Shown here one piece after another: positions 16,828 through 26,432 of a stretch of DNA of 64,000 nucleotides (positions within the stretch are counted from its first letter, which is position 1; each line of letters opens with the position of its first letter). The translations under genes and the position numbers were made by a program. This stretch comes from Muribaculaceae bacterium (GTDB lineage: Bacteria > Bacteroidota > Bacteroidia > Bacteroidales > Muribaculaceae). Location: the NCBI GenBank assembly GCA_022508985.1, contig JAFLUA010000009.1:1-64000 (forward strand), in the 5' to 3' direction. The notes beneath the pieces were generated by a model. The model was not told the DNA's origin. It saw only the letters and a program-made list of their open reading frames with translations, and made no database searches.

Positions 16828-17647
16828 TAGGGCGATAAAACAGCAGTTACAACACACACGTCTTTTTTTGATGTGCGTGTTGCTGTGTTTTTTAACGGCT
16901 ATGCCGGCTTTAGCGCAAGATAAAAAAATGCCGCTACGACCTACACATCACGAAATTCCCAATAGGCACACCGTAAACCCGCCCGACACTACGGCTGTTG
17001 TCTCCGAGGATTTCCTTGACGATCTCGAGGCCGACTCCGTCAAAGTAGCAGTTGCCGACGGAGAACTCACCGCACACCTTTCTACATCGGCAGAGCCGCA
17101 GTATGTGGCCGTTGAAGAATCGCCGTACGACCGTTGGGAAGAACGCGATGTAGAGTTTAATCCCGACCCTACACGTGCCGTATGGATATCGGCTCTATTT
17201 CCCGGATTGGGACAGCTCTATAACCGCCGATATTGGAAACTGCCCATCATAATAGGAGGATATATGGGGCTTGTATATGCTACTTCGTGGAATAACACCA
17301 TGCTTAGCGATTACACCGTGGCATATCGCGACATTATGGATTCCGACCCATCTACCAACTCTTACATGAATCTCTTCCCCCCAAATACGAAGGAAAGCGA
17401 TATCGACAAATCGTGGCTCACCAATGTGCTGCAGTCGCGCAAAAATTATTTCAGGCGTAATCGCGACCTGTGTATTATATCGATGGTGGGTGTCTATCTC
17501 CTCGCAATGGTCGATGCTTACGTCGATGCGTCTCTATCGCATTTCGATATATCGCCCGATTTATCGATGGATGTAGCTCCAATGTTGTTTCAAGAGGAGA
17601 GAGGAATGAAACCGTCGGTAGGCCTCTCGTGGGCTATAAACTTTTGA
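16817..17647 (+). CDS. DUF5683 domain membrane protein
   Basis: A 276-aa envelope protein of unknown function. A signal or anchor helix lies at residues ~12-33 (LFLMCVLLCFLTAMPALA), then an acidic linker, then the DUF5683 core with WISALFPGLGQLYNRRYWKLPIIIGGYMGLVYATSW and a second membrane helix (CIISMVGVYLLAMVDAYVDASL). The family is regularly found behind parB in Bacteroidota. It overlaps parB by 11 nt and precedes the lytic transglycosylase by 26 nt, so one operon joins segregation and wall remodelling. Confidence 0.88.
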   Translation: MIFSRAIKQQLQHTRLFLMCVLLCFLTAMPALAQDKKMPLRPTHHEIPNRHTVNPPDTTAVVSEDFLDDLEADSVKVAVADGELTAHLSTSAEPQYVAVEESPYDRWEERDVEFNPDPTRAVWISALFPGLGQLYNRRYWKLPIIIGGYMGLVYATSWNNTMLSDYTVAYRDIMDSDPSTNSYMNLFPPNTKESDIDKSWLTNVLQSRKNYFRRNRDLCIISMVGVYLLAMVDAYVDASLSHFDISPDLSMDVAPMLFQEERGMKPSVGLSWAINF

Positions 17648-17673
17648 ATACCTATAATTCAACAAATATATAA

Positions 17674-19371
17674 ATGAAATTTGTTACAAAAATATTATTA
17701 AGTGTGGCTGTAGCCACTATTTCATGGCCTGTTACCGCTCAATCGGTGTTGTCAGTATCGGACGATACTATGACTCCGACAATTATTCTCCCCGAGAGTG
17801 TTGAAACAGACACTAAAGCCATGCTCGACAACTGGTATCTTAAGAATTATGCTGTTCTTGATTATGATGCCGATAGTCGCTCTTCCGACGATTTTTCCGA
17901 TGAAGTTTTATTGGAGCGCCTGATGGCTCTGCCTACGGTTATAGAAATGCCCTACAACTCGGTAGTGAAAAATACTATCCGTTTTTATGCCAACCGCAAG
18001 CAACTTGTTGAAAATCTGTTGGGTCTTTCGCTATATTATATGCCGATTTTTGAGGAGGCTCTCGAAAGGAATGGTATGCCGCTGGAGTTACGCTACCTGC
18101 CGGTGATAGAGTCGGCTCTTGTGCCTACAGCTGTTTCAAAAGCAGGAGCGGCAGGTCTGTGGCAGTTTATGCCGGCTACGGCTACAGGGCTTGGACTTGA
18201 AGTAAATTCGCTTATAGACCAGCGTCGCGACCCTTACCTCTCGTCGGAAGCTGCGGCCCGTTATCTAAAACAACTTTACACGACATATAAAGATTGGTCC
18301 TTAGCTATTGCTGCTTATAATTGCGGCCCGGGAAATGTGAATAAGGCATTACGACGTGTGGGCGACGGAAAACACGACTTTTGGGACATATATCCTTTCC
18401 TTCCGTCGGAAACACGTGGATATGTGCCCGCTTTTATTGCAGCAAACTACATAATGACCTATCACAAAGACCATAACATATCGCCTGCATTGGCCAAGAG
18501 ACCTATTGTGGTGGATACGGTGCACGTGAATAAGCGCGTTCATTTCGAACAAATATCGCAAGTAATGGAGATCCCTATCGACGAATTGCGTATGCTTAAC
18601 CCTCAATTCCGCCAAGATCTTATCCCCGGCGATATCAAGCCTTATTCGCTCGTTTTGCCATCGTTGCAGGTATATGCATATATAGCAAATGAAGATTCTA
18701 TTATAAACCATAATGCAAGCAATTACGCCCGACGTGGTGTTGTAGAACCAGCTACGGGAGGTGTTACCGGTCGTGACTCGCGTGGTGAATATTACGAAGA
18801 AGAAGTTATTCAATATCACACAGTGAAACGCGGCGAAACCTTGACTAAGATTGCTAATAAATATGGCGTTACGATAGCTTCGATACACCAAAACAATAAG
18901 GTCGGTAAGAGCGTAAGGCAAGGCCAACGCCTGAAAATTAAGACCATGCAGCGCAAATACAAGACGCCGGCCGAGGAGCTCGCTACGCAGAAACAAACTA
19001 CGACACCGGCCGACAGCACAGCAACGTCGCAAGCCGATAATAAACCCGTGCAGAGTGTAACTGCAGAAACCGATTCTATCTCTACAGCCGATGAAGTGGC
19101 AGCTGCATTTGTGCCTCAGCAAGAAATCGATCCTAAAGAAGGCGATGTGAAGGTTTCGGTAAAGAAACCGGAGCCGGCTAAAAAGACAACGACCTCGAGA
19201 AATACCTCCAACGCAGCCTCTAAACCTATAACACACACTGTGAAACGTGGCGAGAGCCTATATAAAATTGCTATTCGATACGGTGTAACGATACAGGCTA
19301 TCAAGAAAGAAAATAACTTGAAGAGCGATCAGATTCAGGCTGGTCAGAGAATTAGAATACCGAGTAAATAA
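17674..19371 (+). CDS. MltD-like membrane-bound lytic transglycosylase with LysM domains
   Basis: It cleaves the MurNAc-GlcNAc bond of peptidoglycan to form 1,6-anhydro ends. The 565-aa protein has a signal peptide (residues 1-23) and a family 1 SLT domain at ~120-240, with the catalytic Glu in LPVIESALVPTAVSKAGA, then GLWQFMPAT and AIAAYNCGPGNV. Two LysM repeats follow, at ~384-428 (HTVKRGETLTKIANKYG) and ~520-564 (HTVKRGESLYKIAIRYG). A Thr/Ala/Lys-rich linker separates the LysM units. No lipobox is evident, so it is probably a soluble periplasmic enzyme. Confidence 0.92.
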   Translation: MKFVTKILLSVAVATISWPVTAQSVLSVSDDTMTPTIILPESVETDTKAMLDNWYLKNYAVLDYDADSRSSDDFSDEVLLERLMALPTVIEMPYNSVVKNTIRFYANRKQLVENLLGLSLYYMPIFEEALERNGMPLELRYLPVIESALVPTAVSKAGAAGLWQFMPATATGLGLEVNSLIDQRRDPYLSSEAAARYLKQLYTTYKDWSLAIAAYNCGPGNVNKALRRVGDGKHDFWDIYPFLPSETRGYVPAFIAANYIMTYHKDHNISPALAKRPIVVDTVHVNKRVHFEQISQVMEIPIDELRMLNPQFRQDLIPGDIKPYSLVLPSLQVYAYIANEDSIINHNASNYARRGVVEPATGGVTGRDSRGEYYEEEVIQYHTVKRGETLTKIANKYGVTIASIHQNNKVGKSVRQGQRLKIKTMQRKYKTPAEELATQKQTTTPADSTATSQADNKPVQSVTAETDSISTADEVAAAFVPQQEIDPKEGDVKVSVKKPEPAKKTTTSRNTSNAASKPITHTVKRGESLYKIAIRYGVTIQAIKKENNLKSDQIQAGQRIRIPSK

Positions 19372-19387
19372 CTTAATATTTTATATA

Positions 19388-21370
19388 ATGGAAACGAGCA
19401 AATTGCCTAATGAAGTGCCTTTGACCGACATCGACCCTGTCGAATTGCCCGACAATGCCTTCACCGAACTTGCCCCGGGCGAAGAATATCGCCCCTTAAT
19501 GCATCCGGCGCGTGAGTATGCCGAAGTTACGCCATACTCTGTAATAACCGGTCTCATTTTAGCTGTAATATTTAGTGCTGCAGCGGCTTATCTCGGCCTA
19601 AAAGTGGGCCAGGTATTTGAAGCCGCCATTCCTATTGCAATTATTGCTGTAGGCCTATCCGGTTGGCTTAAAAAGAAAGACCCCATGGGTCAAAATGTTA
19701 TAATACAGTCGATTGGCGCTTGCTCCGGCGTTATCGTTGCGGGTGCTATCTTCACGCTTCCGGCCTTGTATATTCTGCAAGAGTCTCATCCTGAAATTAC
19801 TGTAAACTTCCTCGAAGTATTTCTGAGTTCGCTTTTTGGGGGTATGCTTGGTATCCTGTTCTTCATACCCTTCCGCAAGTATTTTGTTAAAGATATGCAT
19901 GGTAAATACCCCTTCCCCGAGGCTACAGCTACGACTCAAGTTCTTGTTAGCGGGCAGAGCTCGAAGTCGGGTGAAGGTGGACAGGCAAAACTTCTTGTCG
20001 TTGCCGCACTCATCGGTGGTATTTACGATTATATTGTCGCTACTTTCGGTTGGTGGACCGAAGTAGTAACGACCACAGCCTATTCATGGGGCCAGACGCT
20101 CGCGGCAAAAACAAAGTTTGTGTTTTCATGCAATACCGGTGCCGCTGTTCTTGGCTTGGGATATATCGTAGGTCTAAAATATGCCTTTGTGATATTTGCC
20201 GGCTCAATATTTGTGTGGTGGTTTATAATACCACTTTTGGGCGCTTATGGCTCGGCCGATATCGCCGCTATGAGTGCTTCGGAGATTTTTTCCAACTATG
20301 CGCGCATGATTGGTATCGGTGGCATTGCCATGGCCGGTCTTATTGGCGTTATCAAGTCGCGTAAAATTATAGGCCAAGCCGTTGGCCTTGCATCACGCGA
20401 GCTTAAGGGTGCGCAAGCTCAGAAAACAGTAAGATGGCAGCTCGATATTTCGATGAAGCACGTCGTTTATTTCTCGGCGCTGGCATTGCTCGGTGTGCTG
20501 CTATTCTTCTGGTTTGGGGTTATACACACCTTCTGGCAGGCCCTTGTCGCTTGGCTTGTCGTTACGGTTATAGCCTTCCTCTTCACCACGGTAGCTGCAA
20601 ATGCCATTGCTATAGTAGGTAGCAACCCTGTAAGCGGTATGACTCTAATGACACTCATTATAGCGTCGGGCGTATTTGTTGCGATAGGTGTTAACGGTAC
20701 ATCCGGAATTGTCGCTTCGATGATACTTGGCGGCGTGGTATGTACGGCATTATCAATGGCCGGTGGTTTTGTTACCGACTTGAAAATCGGTTACTGGCTC
20801 GGTTCTACTCCCAAAAAACAGGAAACATGGAAATTCCTCGGCACGCTCGTATCGGCGGCTACTGTTGGCGCCGTTATGTTGATGCTCAACAAAGTGTATG
20901 GTTTCACAGGCCCCGACGCAATGGCTGCACCTCAGGCAAATGCTATGGCCAAGGTTATCGAGCCTATGATGATGGGCGGCGCTACGCCCTGGACTCTTTA
21001 TATCGTTGGCGCTATTCTAGCGCTGATTCTTAATTGGTTAGGTATTCCGGCTCTTGCTTTCTGCTTGGGTATGTTCCTCCCCCTCCATCTCAATGTGCCT
21101 ATGCTTGTGGGTGGTATCGTTAATCACTTTGTAAGCCATAGCTCGAAAGATGCTGAGGTATGTAAAGCGCGTACCGACCGTGGCACACTTATTTCTTCGG
21201 GTCTTATTGCCGGTGGTGCTTTATTTGGCGTATTTGCCGCTATTACAATATTCTGCGGTGCTAAAGTGCCTTCAAATGGCAATGAATTCATGCCTCAGAT
21301 TTTAGGATTGGTAGCCTACGCTGCTCTTATCGCTTATCTATACATTGCTTCGCGAAAAGCGAAAAAATAA
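19388..21370 (+). CDS. OPT family oligopeptide transporter
   Basis: An inner-membrane protein of 660 aa with about 14 hydrophobic helices and the OPT signatures: PYSVITGLILAVIFSAAAAYLGLKVGQVFEAAIP near the start, GKYPFPEATATTQVLVSG, and NWLGIPALAFCLGMFLPLHLNVPMLVGG near the end. OPT proteins import small peptides or metal chelates with protons. It lies 16 nt behind the transglycosylase and abuts the MATE gene with no gap, so it may recover wall peptides, though this is inference from order. Confidence 0.94.
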   Translation: METSKLPNEVPLTDIDPVELPDNAFTELAPGEEYRPLMHPAREYAEVTPYSVITGLILAVIFSAAAAYLGLKVGQVFEAAIPIAIIAVGLSGWLKKKDPMGQNVIIQSIGACSGVIVAGAIFTLPALYILQESHPEITVNFLEVFLSSLFGGMLGILFFIPFRKYFVKDMHGKYPFPEATATTQVLVSGQSSKSGEGGQAKLLVVAALIGGIYDYIVATFGWWTEVVTTTAYSWGQTLAAKTKFVFSCNTGAAVLGLGYIVGLKYAFVIFAGSIFVWWFIIPLLGAYGSADIAAMSASEIFSNYARMIGIGGIAMAGLIGVIKSRKIIGQAVGLASRELKGAQAQKTVRWQLDISMKHVVYFSALALLGVLLFFWFGVIHTFWQALVAWLVVTVIAFLFTTVAANAIAIVGSNPVSGMTLMTLIIASGVFVAIGVNGTSGIVASMILGGVVCTALSMAGGFVTDLKIGYWLGSTPKKQETWKFLGTLVSAATVGAVMLMLNKVYGFTGPDAMAAPQANAMAKVIEPMMMGGATPWTLYIVGAILALILNWLGIPALAFCLGMFLPLHLNVPMLVGGIVNHFVSHSSKDAEVCKARTDRGTLISSGLIAGGALFGVFAAITIFCGAKVPSNGNEFMPQILGLVAYAALIAYLYIASRKAKK

Positions 21371-22660
21371 ATGAAACATAGGCGCGAAATATTTGCAATC
21401 GCGCTGCCGGCTATTATTTCTAATTTAACAACGCCGGTCCTCGGGCTCGTCGATGTGGCTATAACAGGCCACATCGGCGCTGCCGTTTATATAGGAGCCA
21501 TCGCTATTGGCGGCACCATATTCAATATGTTGTATTGGCTTTTTGGCTTTTTGCGTATGGGCACAAGCGGTCTAACGGCGCAAGCCTATGGCGCCAGAGA
21601 TTCAAGCACGGAAGCTATAGTGCTATGTCGTTCGCTGCTCATAGCTGTAGCCGTTGGCCTTTTGATGCTGATATTTTCAGCTCCGATATTGTCTATTACC
21701 TTGCGTGTTATGGGCGCCGATGCTGTAACGACGTCGCTGGCGGCTCGCTACTTCAGTATCTGTATATGGGGAGCCCCGGCTGTGATGATAAGTTATGCGA
21801 TATCGGGTTGGTTTATAGGTATGCAAGATTCCAAGTCGGCAATGTGGACGGCCATTACGACCAACCTAACGAATATTGCCGTAAGCGCGGCTCTCGTTTT
21901 TGGCCTACAATGGAAAATTGAAGGGGTTGCAACCGGAACACTTGTGGCTCAATGGGCCGGTGCCGCTCTTGCGTTATTGATAGTAGTTTTTCGATATCGC
22001 CCAAAAACTCCTCCTTTGAGGTCTTTATCAGATAGAAAAGAGCTGCTTTCATTCTTCAGAATTAATGTCGACATATTTTTTCGCACCTGTTGTTTGGTAA
22101 CTGTTACGGTGTGGTTTACCCATGCTGGGGCTATACAAACGCCGGAAGTGCTTGCCGCAAATACCATTTTGATGCAGTTTTTCTTGCTCTTCTCTTATTT
22201 CATCGACGGCTTTGCCTATGCCGGAGAGGCCCTTGCCGGTAAATACGTAGGAGCCGGCGATAATTCTCGTCTTGTTGGCGTTGTTGCGTCGCTCCTAAAA
22301 TCGGGCCTACGGTGTGCTCTGGTGGTAACCCTTATCTATTTTCTTTTTGGGGAATGGTTTATATCGATACTTGCCGATGATGCCACCGTTGTAGAAACGA
22401 CTTGCCGTTTCTTGCCATGGGCTATAGCAGTGCCCTTATGCGGATTTCTGGCCTTTATTTGGGACGGCGTTTTCATAGGGCTGGTGGCAACACGTCGCAT
22501 GCTGTTTTCAATGCTTATAGCCGTAGGAGTCTTCTTCTCGCTGTATTATATCCTCTTCCCGACTTTTAGCAACAATGCCCTTTGGCTGGCGTTCAATGCA
22601 TACCTCATCGTGCGAGGATTGATGCAGTGGCTATATTGGACAAAATCAATAAAGCCTTGA
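21371..22660 (+). CDS. MATE family efflux transporter (DinF-like)
   Basis: A cation-coupled multidrug exporter with 429 aa and 12 hydrophobic segments. MATE features are IALPAIISNLTTPVLGLVDVAITGH at the start and LFGFLRMGTSGLTAQAYGA in the first bundle; the second bundle begins near residue 230. The DinF/NorM subtype is suggested by the start sequence. The ATG follows the OPT stop directly, and its own stop abuts the stop of miaA on the opposite strand with no base between. Confidence 0.92.
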   Translation: MKHRREIFAIALPAIISNLTTPVLGLVDVAITGHIGAAVYIGAIAIGGTIFNMLYWLFGFLRMGTSGLTAQAYGARDSSTEAIVLCRSLLIAVAVGLLMLIFSAPILSITLRVMGADAVTTSLAARYFSICIWGAPAVMISYAISGWFIGMQDSKSAMWTAITTNLTNIAVSAALVFGLQWKIEGVATGTLVAQWAGAALALLIVVFRYRPKTPPLRSLSDRKELLSFFRINVDIFFRTCCLVTVTVWFTHAGAIQTPEVLAANTILMQFFLLFSYFIDGFAYAGEALAGKYVGAGDNSRLVGVVASLLKSGLRCALVVTLIYFLFGEWFISILADDATVVETTCRFLPWAIAVPLCGFLAFIWDGVFIGLVATRRMLFSMLIAVGVFFSLYYILFPTFSNNALWLAFNAYLIVRGLMQWLYWTKSIKP

Positions 22661-23575
22661 TTATTTGTGCAGCAAAGCATTGTCGATGATGGCGCAAGCT
22701 TGCTCAAAAGCATTGTCGGGGTTAAGCCATATTATATCGGGGTCGCGCTTTAGCCACGTGAGCTGTTTTTTTGCATAGACACGTGTGTTTTTTGCTATGC
22801 GCGCTATTGCTGTTTCACGATCCATCTCACCGCGAAAATATGCCGCCAACTCTTTGTAGCCTACGGTGTTGAGCGAATTGAAATTTCCTTTTGCAAACGC
22901 TGCTCGCGCTTCAGCTTCAAGGCCGGCTTCAATCATTACGGCCACGCGAGTGTTTATGCGCTCAAATAGTTTTTCGCGTTGCCACTCGATAGCTATTTTT
23001 ATGATGGTGAACGGCCGTTTTTGAGCTTGCCCTGTACGGAAGGTAGAATAAGGCTTGCCGGCTTGCAAACTTACTTCTAAAGCATGAACTACCCGTCGGG
23101 TATTGCACCGGTCGACAATAGAGTAATATTGTGGGTCTACAATATGTAATTGAGCTAAAACGCCTTCGAGCCCATGTTGATTTAGTAGATTGAGAACGTA
23201 TTGTCGGGTAGCATCGTCGATAGTAGGCATATCGTCGATGCCTTTTGTGAGAGCGTCGACATACATCATAGAGCCGCCGCTCACCACGGCGACATTGCTT
23301 TTTGCCCATATCGAGGGCAATAGTCGCATTGCATCAGCTTCAAAACGGGCGGCACTGTAATAATCGTCAAGGTCGAGAATGCCTACAAGATGATGGAAGG
23401 CACGGCCTCGCTCCTCCTCTGTAGGCGCGGCCGTGCCTATGGGTATATCTTTATAAATCTGACGAGAGTCTGCCGATATTATTTCGGTGCCATAGCGTGA
23501 GGCTAAATCAATGGCAAGCGACGTTTTGCCGGATGCCGTGGGGCCTGTTACGACAACCAAAATATTGTCGGACAT
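22661..23575 (-). CDS. miaA: tRNA dimethylallyltransferase
   Basis: MiaA adds an isopentenyl group to A37 of tRNAs that read U-starting codons. The 304-aa protein has the P-loop VTGPTASGKTSLA at the N-terminus, the following EIISADSRQIYKDIPIGTAAP, and KKQLTWLKRDPDIIWLN near the C-terminus. The ATG at 23575, 4 nt behind the pepT stop, is preferred over an upstream frame to 23620, which lies in pepT. It is convergent with the MATE gene. Confidence 0.96.
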   Translation of the reverse strand: MSDNILVVVTGPTASGKTSLAIDLASRYGTEIISADSRQIYKDIPIGTAAPTEEERGRAFHHLVGILDLDDYYSAARFEADAMRLLPSIWAKSNVAVVSGGSMMYVDALTKGIDDMPTIDDATRQYVLNLLNQHGLEGVLAQLHIVDPQYYSIVDRCNTRRVVHALEVSLQAGKPYSTFRTGQAQKRPFTIIKIAIEWQREKLFERINTRVAVMIEAGLEAEARAAFAKGNFNSLNTVGYKELAAYFRGEMDRETAIARIAKNTRVYAKKQLTWLKRDPDIIWLNPDNAFEQACAIIDNALLHK

Positions 23576-23579
23576 ATCA

Positions 23580-24812
23580 TCATTTTTTGCCTTCGGCAAC
23601 AATTTTGGCAATTTCCACAATCACGCCTGTAGCCTTTTCCATCGAGGGGATGGGCACATACTCGTAGCGGCCGTGGAAGTTTAGCCCTCCGGCAAAGATA
23701 TTGGGGCAGGGGAGACCCTTAAACGATAATTGAGCGCCGTCGGTGCCGCCACGGATAGGCTGTACTTTAGGCGTGATATCGAGGCGGCGCATTGCTTCTT
23801 CGGCAATTTCAATTATATGCATCACCGGCTCGATTTTCTCGCGCATATTATAATATTGGTCTTTGATTTCGAGCGAGCAACAATCGGGGAACTCGTGGTT
23901 GATTTTACGCGCAAGGTGCTCGAATTCTTTTTTGCGGCGCTCGAAACGGTCGCGGTCATGGTCGCGTATGATATATGTCAATACGGTTTTTTCTACCGAC
24001 CCTTCCATCGAAATAAGGTGATAGAACCCTTCGTAGCCCTCGGTGTGCTCCGGTGTTTCCCAGCGTGGCAGCATAATGACAAACTGGTTGGCAATACGCA
24101 TCGAATTTATCATTTTGTGTTTGGCATAGCCGGGGTGCACGTTACGTCCGGCGAAGCTGACGCGAGCTACGGCCGCATTGAAATTCTCAAATTCGAGTTC
24201 TCCTATTTCGCCGCCGTCCATCGTATATGCAAAATCGCATCCAAATTGCTCTACATCGAACTTATGCGCGCCTTGCCCAATCTCTTCATCGGGATTGAAG
24301 CCTACGCGGATTTTGCCATGCTTGATTTCGGGATGCTGGATCAGATAATCCATCGCGGTAATAATCTCGGCAACACCGGCCTTATCATCGGCGCCAAGGA
24401 GTGTATTGCCGTCGGTTACGATAATGTCTTGACCGATATAGTTGTTTAGCTCGGGGAAATCGGTGGGCGAAAGTGTGGTGCCAGTCGCATTGTTGAGCAC
24501 GATATCGCCGCCGGCATATTTCTGCACTATACGCGGTGCCACATGGCGGCCCGACATATCGGGTGATGTGTCAAGGTGGGCTATAAAGCCTATTGTTGGT
24601 ACTTCAACACCGACAGGAAGATTCGAGGGCAAGGTAGCCATTAGATAGCCATTCTCATCGAGGGTAATGTCTTCGAGACCAAGTGCTTCGAGCTCTTTTT
24701 TGAGATGCTCGGCAAACACCAGCTGGCCGGGAGTTGAAGGTGTCATATTTGTGAGTTCGTCGCTCTGTGTGTCGAACTTCACATATTGGAGAAATCTGTC
24801 TACGAGGTTCAT
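23580..24812 (-). CDS. pepT: Peptidase T (tripeptide aminopeptidase)
   Basis: A dizinc M20B aminopeptidase that removes the N-terminal residue of tripeptides in the cytosol. The 410-aa protein has the metal-binding motifs [38 protein letters not shown] and [10 protein letters not shown], and a late [15 protein letters not shown]. It sits in a tight minus-strand series, 4 nt behind the lipoprotein stop and 4 nt before miaA. Confidence 0.96.
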   Translation of the reverse strand: MNLVDRFLQYVKFDTQSDELTNMTPSTPGQLVFAEHLKKELEALGLEDITLDENGYLMATLPSNLPVGVEVPTIGFIAHLDTSPDMSGRHVAPRIVQKYAGGDIVLNNATGTTLSPTDFPELNNYIGQDIIVTDGNTLLGADDKAGVAEIITAMDYLIQHPEIKHGKIRVGFNPDEEIGQGAHKFDVEQFGCDFAYTMDGGEIGELEFENFNAAVARVSFAGRNVHPGYAKHKMINSMRIANQFVIMLPRWETPEHTEGYEGFYHLISMEGSVEKTVLTYIIRDHDRDRFERRKKEFEHLARKINHEFPDCCSLEIKDQYYNMREKIEPVMHIIEIAEEAMRRLDITPKVQPIRGGTDGAQLSFKGLPCPNIFAGGLNFHGRYEYVPIPSMEKATGVIVEIAKIVAEGKK

Positions 24813-24816
24813 AGTG

Positions 24817-25614
24817 TTATTCGATTAAGCGCCAGGGAATGGCTGCTGTGAGTGTTTTATTGCCTTTTTTCTCGGTGTATACATAGCGATAACCATCGAT
24901 CGACAGGCTGCGTAGCAGGTCTTCGATAATCGGGCGGCATGCACCGAAATTGTTATAGCGTTCTTGCAGTTTTTTGAGATATCGGCCCGTGAGTTGCGAT
25001 TGCTTGAGGTTGGAGTAGCTTTGCGCGCGTTCGAACGTTAAGGTATATTGAGCAAAGCCTCCGACAATGCTTAACTCAGCTTCTTCGGCGTTGTACTCAT
25101 CTTTATATGTGTCGCAACGGCTTTCTAAAATCTCTACGACGTTGGTGCGAGCAGCATTATAGTTTAGCTCCATAGGTTTAAGGCGTAGGAGTAGTTTGAG
25201 ACGGTTTGCCGTAACAGCATACTCACGCGAATTGCCATCGGCATCGCTAAGTGTTATATTCAGCGAACCTTCTTCTTTTGACAAGGTATTTATAATCTCG
25301 TCGAGGTTGGGCCCTGTGTGGCTCTTGAGATATTGTGCTAATACAAATTGCACGAGCTCATCGCTGCATTTTTCAACTTCAATAGTAGGATCGCTAAACT
25401 CGATGGCGACACCTAACACGGCATCGGTGTATTCTACGTCGATGTTTTCAATGAACATAGGACTTTCTTCGGCAAGAGCTTTGAGCACACCGTTAAGGCG
25501 CAGGCTCTGTGATACGAGCGGATAGGGTTCTGTCGATTTTTTTCCACCGCAAGAGCTAAGGCCCAGAAGTGCAACAACTCCTGCAAGCATAATGCTGAGT
25601 ATTCGTGTTTTCAT
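24817..25614 (-). CDS. Uncharacterised lipoprotein, 265 aa
   Basis: The family is not recognised. The ATG at 25614 gives a normal lipoprotein signal peptide ([24 protein letters not shown]) with lipobox LSSC. A longer frame to 25683 adds a non-signal N-terminus and is rejected. The mature part is a mix of helix and strand with no enzyme motif. It has many acidic residues and ends in a basic/hydrophobic segment ([19 protein letters not shown]). It lies 72 nt behind the LytTR regulator and 4 nt before pepT, and may belong to that transcript. Confidence 0.8.
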   Translation of the reverse strand: MKTRILSIMLAGVVALLGLSSCGGKKSTEPYPLVSQSLRLNGVLKALAEESPMFIENIDVEYTDAVLGVAIEFSDPTIEVEKCSDELVQFVLAQYLKSHTGPNLDEIINTLSKEEGSLNITLSDADGNSREYAVTANRLKLLLRLKPMELNYNAARTNVVEILESRCDTYKDEYNAEEAELSIVGGFAQYTLTFERAQSYSNLKQSQLTGRYLKKLQERYNNFGACRPIIEDLLRSLSIDGYRYVYTEKKGNKTLTAAIPWRLIE

Positions 25615-25686
25615 AGTTAAATAGATGTGGTATTTTGTGCAAAAATAATGATTATTCGGTAGATAGACAATAGATAGGCCCACCTT

Positions 25687-26418
25687 CTACTCGTTGCCGC
25701 CGCCCAAGAGCGCGAAGAAACGGCGTTTGTAGCTGTCGCTAATAGGGATGCAGCGCCCGGCTATAATAATTGAATTTCGCTCGATGAGACGTATTTTATC
25801 AAAGTTGACAATGAACGAGCGGTGAACGCGTATAAATCGGGGTTGTGCCAAGGCGTCTTCAAGTGATTTCATGCTCATTAGCGATAGCACTGGCTTGGTG
25901 TCTCCCTCGATATATATTTTTACATAATCTTTTAGTCCTTCAATGTATATGATATCGGATAGCGGAATGCGCAATAATCGATATTCGCTTTTTACTAACA
26001 GAAAATCGGGACTTGCCTGTTGGCTCTCATTTGCAGGTGCGATAGCCGATTCGGTAGCTTCCAGTTCTTTGAGGGCTCGTGTAGCTGCGCGTATAAAATC
26101 TTCGTAGCTAACGGGCTTGAGCAAATAGTCGAGCGCATTTACTTTGAAGCCTTCCACGGCGTGGTCGGCATAAGCCGTTGTAAAAACAATTTTAACGTTA
26201 TCGGATACGAGATTGGCCAGCTGCATACCTGATAGTCGAGGCATGCGGATATCAAGAAACACAAGATCAACGCTGCCTTGCTGTATTATAGCGAGAGCTT
26301 CTTCGGCGCTGTTGACTTCTGCCTCGAGCGACAGAAACGGTGTCCGTGAAACATAGTTACTGATTAATTTTGCTGCAAGTGGTTCATCATCAACCACCAG
26401 GCATCGTATTTGTCGCAT
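25687..26418 (-). CDS. LytTR-family response regulator
   Basis: A 243-aa response regulator. The receiver domain spans ~1-120, with the acidic pair D10-D11, the phosphoacceptor D56 (LVFLDIRMP) and the Lys in LLKPVSYEDF. The LytTR DNA-binding domain is at ~140-240 (FLLVKSEYRLLRIPLSDIIYIEGLKDYVKIY ... RVHRSFIVNFDKI). It lies 14 nt behind its kinase. LytTR systems in Bacteroidota control envelope or stress genes; no target is evident here. Confidence 0.94.
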   Translation of the reverse strand: MRQIRCLVVDDEPLAAKLISNYVSRTPFLSLEAEVNSAEEALAIIQQGSVDLVFLDIRMPRLSGMQLANLVSDNVKIVFTTAYADHAVEGFKVNALDYLLKPVSYEDFIRAATRALKELEATESAIAPANESQQASPDFLLVKSEYRLLRIPLSDIIYIEGLKDYVKIYIEGDTKPVLSLMSMKSLEDALAQPRFIRVHRSFIVNFDKIRLIERNSIIIAGRCIPISDSYKRRFFALLGGGNE

Positions 26419-26432
26419 TTTTTTCTTTAGTT

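Noticed and set aside
15000-17000. Canonical parS site near parAB
   Set aside because: No GTTTCACGTGAAAC-like palindrome was found; CACGTG words elsewhere (for example near 18410 and 41330) lie in genes without the full arms.
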